Of a DNA stretch of 64,000 bases, positions 58,801 to 64,000 are shown one piece after another. Position numbers and translations under genes: made by a program. Origin of the DNA: Neodontobutis hainanensis (taxonomy: Eukaryota > Chordata > Actinopteri > Gobiiformes > Odontobutidae). Position 1 is the first letter of the stretch. Each line of letters starts with the position of its first letter. The stretch spans positions 20,678-84,677 of the forward strand of contig JALDNG010000731.1 of NCBI GenBank assembly GCA_024349245.1, read 5' to 3'. The notes beneath the pieces were generated by a model. That model was not told the origin of the DNA. It ran no database searches and saw only the letters and a list, made by a program, of their open reading frames with translations.

Positions 58801-61800
58801 AACTACATTATGTTCTTATGCACGTCTATTGTCTGTTCTAATGCTCGTCCACAGTCTGCTCTAATGCAGGTCTTTAGTCTGTAAAACTGCACAAATACAG
58901 TCTGTTCTATTGTACGTCTACAGTCTGTTCTAATGCACATCTACAGTCTGTTCTACTGGATGTTTACAGTCTGTTCTAATGCTCGTACAGTCAGTTCTAA
59001 GCCAAACTAGAGTCTGTACTACTGCTGCTGCTCTGAAGTCTGTTCAACTCCAAGTCTACAGTCTGTTCTAATGCCATTTTACAGTCTGTACCTCTGCTCT
59101 ACTGAAGTCTGTTCTATTGCACTTCTACAGTCTTTTTACTGCATATCTACAGTCTGTTCTACTGCACATCTACAGTCTGTTCTAATGCAAGTCTACAGTC
59201 TATACTACTGCTCATCTACATTCTATTCTACTGCACGTCTACAGTCTCTACTACTGCACTTCTAAAGTCTGTTTTAATGCACATCTACAGTCTCTTCTAA
59301 TGCAAGTCTACAGTCTTTACTACTGCTCATCTACGGTCTGTTCTACTGCAGGTCTAAAATCTCTTCTAATAAATGTTTACAGTCTGTTCAACTGCAAGTC
59401 TACAGTCTGTTCAACTGCACCTCTACAGTCTGTTCTAATGCTCGTCTACAGTCTGTATTACTGTAACTCTACAGTCTGTTCTAAAGCATGTCTAGAGTGT
59501 TTTGTAATACTTATATACAGTCTGTTCTAATGCTCGTCTACAGTCTGTTCCAATGCAAGTCTACAAGTTGTACTACTGCTCATGTACGGTCTGTTCTACT
59601 CCACGTCTACAATCTGTTTTAATAAACGTCTACAGTCTGTTCTGCACATTTACAGTCTGTACTACTGCACTTCTACAGTCTTTTTAATGCTCGTCTACAG
59701 TCTGTATTACTGCACCTCTACAGTCTGTTGTAAAGCATTTCTAGTAGTGTTTTCTAATACTCATATAGAGTCTGTTCTAATGCTCGTCTACAGTCTGAAC
59801 TACTACATTTCTACAGTCTGTTCTAAAGCATGTCTACAGTGTTTTCTAATACTCATATACAGTCTGTTCTAATGCTCGTCTACAGTCTGTACTACTGCAC
59901 CTCTAAAGTCTATTCTTCTGCACATTGTCAGTCTGTTCTACTGGATGTTTACAGTCTGTTCTAATGCTTGCCTACAGTCTGTTTTGATAAACGTCTACAG
60001 TCTTTTCTACTACACATCTACAGTCTCTACTACTGCACTTCTAAAGTCTGTTTCTAATGCACATCTACAGTCTGTTCTAATGCAAGTCTATAGTCTGTAC
60101 TACTGCTCATTTATGGTCTGTTCTAGTGCAGGTCTACAGTCTGTTCTAATAACGTCTACAGTCTATAGTCTGTTCTAATGCTCGTCCACAGTCTGTTCTA
60201 ATGCTTGTCTTATTTCTGTACTACTGCACATCTACAGTCTTTTCTACTAGATGTCTACAGTCTGTTCTAATGCTCGTATACAGTCTGTTGTATTGTACGT
60301 CTACAGTCTTTTTAAATGCACATCTACAGTCTGTTCAACTGCACGTCTACAGTCTTTTCAACTGCACCTCAACAGTCTCTTCTAATGCCAGTTTACAGTC
60401 TGTACCTCTGCTCTACTGCAGTCTGTTCTACCGCACATCTACAGTCTCTTTTTCTGCATATCTACAGTCTGTTCTAATGCACATCTACAGTCTGTTTTAA
60501 TGCAAGTCTATAATCTGTACTACTGCTCATCTACAGTCTGTTCTAATGCGAGTTTATAATCTGTACTACTGCTCATCTACAGTCTGTTCTACTGCAAGTC
60601 TACAGTCTGTTCTAATGCACATTTGAAGTCTGTACTACTGCACTTCTACAGTCTGTTCTAATGCTTGTCTACAGTCTGTATTACTGCACGTCTACAGTCA
60701 TTTTAACTGCACCTCAACAGTCTGTTCTAATGCCAGTTTACATTCTTTACCTCTGCTCTACTACAGTCTGTTCTACTGCACGTCTACAGTCTGTTTTACT
60801 GCTCATATACAGTCTGTTCTACTGCACGACTACAGTCTGTTCTAAAGCCAGTCTAGAGTCTGTTCTAATGCTGCTCTGAAGTCTTTTCAACTGCATGTCT
60901 ATAGTCTGTTCAACTGCACCTCTACGTCTTTTCTATTGTATGTCTACATTCTGTTCTAATGCACATCTACAGTCTGTTCTAATGCTCGTCTACAGTCTCT
61001 ACTAACGGACCTTTAAATTATTTTTTCTGCAGCATCATTAGACTGGTTTACTGGACATCTACAGTCTGTTCTAATACACGTCTATAGTCTGTTCAAATAC
61101 TCGTCCACAGTCTGTTCTAATGCAGTCTGTACTACTGCACATCTATAGTCTGTTCTATTGCTCGAATACAGTCTGTTCTAATGCCCAATAAAAGTCTTTA
61201 CTACTCCACCTCTACAGTTTGTTCTACATCTCCTCTACAGTCTGTTCTACTGCAGCTCTACAGTCTGTTTTAATGCCAGTCTAGAGTCTGTACTGCTGCT
61301 CTGCAGTCTGTTCTACTGCAAGTCTACATTCTGTTCTACTGCACATCTACAGTCTGTTCTAATGCACATCTACAGTCTCTTCTAATGCTCTACAGTCTGA
61401 ACTACTGCACCTCTACAATCTGTTCTAAAGCATGTCTACAGTGTTTTCTAATACTCATATACAGTCTGTTCTAATGCTCGTCTACAATCTGAACTACTGC
61501 AACTCTACAGTCTGTTCTAAAGCATATCTACAGTGTTTTCTAATACTCATATACTGTCTGTTCTAATCCTCATCTACAGTCTGTACTACTGCACCTCTAG
61601 AGTCTATTCTTCTGCACATTCTTAGTCTGTTCTACAGGTTGTTTACTGTTTGTTCTAATGCTCGTCTACAGTCTGTTCCAAAGCCAATCTAGAGTCTGTT
61701 CTACTTCTGCTCTGAAGTCTATTCAACTGCACATTTACAGTCTGTTCAACTGCACCTCTACAGTCTTTTCTATTGTTAATAGATAATAATTGTCTAGAGT

Positions 61801-64000
61801 CTGTTATACTGCACGTCTACAGTCTCTTTTAATAATTGTCAACTTTCTGTACTACTGCACCTCTACAGTCTCTTCTACTGCACATCTACAGTTTGTTCTA
61901 ATGGTCGTCTAGAGTCTGTACTACTGGAACTCTACAGTCTGTTCTAAAACATGTCTACAGTCTTTTCTAATACTCATGTACAGTCTGTTCTAATGCTCGT
62001 GTAAAGTCTCAACTACTGCCCTCTACAGTCTATTCTTTTGCACATCTACAGTCTGTTCTAATGCACATCTACAATCTGTTCTAATGGAATTCTCCAGTCT
62101 GTACTACTGCTCGTCTACAGTTTGTTCTACTGCACGTCTACAGTCTATTCTAAAAAACGTCTACAGTCTGTACTACTGCACATCTACAGTTTGTCCTAAA
62201 GCATGTCTAGAGTGTTTTCTAATACTAATATACAGTCTGTTTTAATGCTCGTCTACAGTCTGTACAACATCACCTCTACGGCCTGTTCTAAAGCATGTCT
62301 AGAGGGTTTTCTAATATTCATATAGAGTATGTTCTAATGCTCATCTACAGTCTGAACTACTGCACCTCTACAGTCTGTTCTAAAGCTCATCTACAGTCTG
62401 TTCTAAAGCCAATCTAGAGTCTGTACTACTGCTGCTCTAAAGTCTGTTCAACTGCACGTCTACAGTCTGGTATACTGCACATCTACAGTTTGTTTTAATG
62501 CTCGTCTACAGTCTGTACTACTGCACCTCTACAGTCTCTTCTAAGGCATGTCTACAGTATTTTCTAATAGTCATGTACAGGCTGTTCTAATCCTCGTGTA
62601 AAGTCTCAACTACTGCAACTCTTCAGTCTATTCTTCTGCACCTCGTCAGTCTGTTCTACTGCACATCTACAGTCTATTCTAATGGACATCTACTGTATGT
62701 TCTAATGAAAGTCTACAGTCTGTACAACTGTTCATCTACAGTCTGTTCTACTGCACTTGTACAGTCGGTTTTATTGCTCATCTACAGTCTGTTCAACTGC
62801 ACGTTTACAGTCTGTTCTAATACAAGTCTACAGTCTCTACTACTGCTCATTTACAGTCTGTTCTACTACACATCTACAGTCTCTACTACTGCACTTCTAA
62901 AGTCTGTTCTAATGCACATCTACACTCTCTTCTAATGCTCGTCTACAGTCTGTACTACTGCATTTCTACAGTCTATTCTTCTGCACATTGTCAGTCTGTT
63001 CTACTGGATGTTTACAGTCTGTTCTAATGCTCGTCTACAGTCAGTTTTACAGTCTGTTCTAATGCAAGTCTATAGTCTGTTTTACTACTCATCTACGGTC
63101 TGTTCTTTTGCATGTCTACAGTCTGTTCTAATAAACGTCTACAGTCTGTTCTACTGCACATCTACAGTCTGTTCTAATGCAAGTCTACAGTCTGTATTAC
63201 TGCTCATCTAGAGTCTGTTCTAAAGCATGTCTAGAGTGTTTTCTAATACTCATATACAGTCTGTTCTAATGCATGTCTACAGTCAGAAATACTGCACCTT
63301 TTACAATCTGTTCTAAAGCATGTGCAGAGTGTTTTCTAAAACTCATATAGAGTCTGTTCTAATACTCGTCTACAGTCTGAACTACTGCAGCTCTACAGTC
63401 TGTTCTAAAGCATGTCTAGAGTGTTTTCTAATACTCATATACAGTCTGTTCTAATGCATGTCTACAGTCTGTACTACTGCATCTCTACAGTCTATTCTTC
63501 TGCACATTGTCAGTCTGTTCTACTGGACGTTTACAGTCTTTTCTAATTCTCATCTACAGTCTGTATTACTGCACCTCTACAGTCTGTTCTAAAGCATGTT
63601 TAGAGTGTTTTCTAATACTCATATACAGTCTGTTCTAATGTTCGTCTACAGTCGGAACTACTGCACCTCTACATTTTGTTATAAAGCATATCTAGAGTGT
63701 TTTCTAATACTTATATAGAGTCTGTTCTACTGTACGTTTATAGCCTGTTCTAATGCTCGTCTATAGTCAGTTCTAAAGCCAATCTAGAGTCTGTACTACT
63801 GCTGCTCTGAAGTCTGCTCAACTGCACGTCTACTGTCTGTTCACCTGCACCTCTACAGTCTGTTCTAATGCCAGTTTACAGTCTGTACTACTGCTCTACT
63901 ACAGTCTCATCCACTGCACGTCTACAGTCTGTTTTACTGCACATCTACAGTCTGTTCTAATGTACATCTACTGTCTGTTCTGATGCAAGCCTACAGTCTG
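55785..64000 (+). repeat. 23-bp satellite, right-most block
   Basis: Forward satellite to the window edge. From about 58082 it follows the monomer order of 16795-23100 with rearrangements: 59667 matches 18543, 60661 matches 19660, 63008 matches 22262, and 63601-63750 matches about 22668-22817. Exact TGTACAGTCTGTTCT sites lie at 57104, 58113 and 61977. No gene is seen. Confidence 0.95.

Noticed and set aside
1..64000. Centromeric satellite with CENP-B boxes
   Set aside because: I saw no match to the CENP-B box pattern in the monomers, and 23- and 27-bp units are much shorter than usual fish centromeric monomers. A centromeric role cannot be excluded but is not supported.

Overview
This window is a eukaryotic, repeat-only stretch, almost certainly from a ray-finned (teleost-like) fish. 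The evidence is two decayed copies of an L2/Maui-type LINE, four copies of a tRNA-headed V-SINE-like element with an L2-type tail, and a fragment of an LTR retroelement or endogenous retrovirus. All of these sit inside very large tandem arrays. I see no intact host gene, no functional RNA gene, no operon and no CRISPR array. The many open frames are by-products of repeat periods: 23 bp gives a 23-residue protein repeat and 27 bp gives a 9-residue one.

Layout. Positions 1-26256 are a diverged 23-bp satellite (core TCTACAGTCTGTTCT plus about 8 variable bases). It is interrupted by SINE copies at 1205-1535, 8265-8612, 13616-13963 and 16170-16524 (all minus strand) and LINE copies at 4193-7699 and 9538-13050 (plus strand). 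The satellite is organised in higher-order units of about 3.5, 5.35, 2.56 and 1.15 kb, and the SINE and LINE were copied along with these units. Positions 26257-50562 are a different, A-poor, CT-rich array. Its 27-bp unit consists of three related 9-mers (CTCTGCCTC, CTCTGGTCT, CTCTGTGGC), and it has its own internal duplications of about 8.6, 2.3, 0.94 and 0.53 kb. Positions 50563-53314 return to the 23-bp satellite in units paralogous to the left end, without LINE or SINE. Positions 53315-54018 hold a minus-strand retropepsin-like fragment. Positions 54019-55784 are 23-bp satellite in inverted orientation. Positions 55785-64000 are forward satellite paralogous to roughly 16.8-23.1 kb.

How it fits together. 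The LINE and SINE share a 3' stem-loop design, which fits the SINE having used L2-type reverse transcriptase. Each appears to have inserted once into a satellite unit, because flanks are identical and empty-site paralogues survive in the window. Unequal exchange then multiplied the loaded units. The LINE is dead: frames are broken and the RT catalytic motif is YANDT rather than YADDT in both copies.

Most worth a second look: (i) the satellite core is one base from a steroid-receptor response element, and at least nine exact TGTACA-NNN-TGTTCT sites occur; (ii) LINE copy B carries many short patches that look like satellite k-mers, suggesting gene conversion or assembly/polishing artefact; (iii) the inversion with a retroelement at one breakpoint and a palindromic junction at the other; (iv) the 24-kb 27-bp array, open over long distances in several frames. 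I did not find convincing evidence of a new protein-based system.
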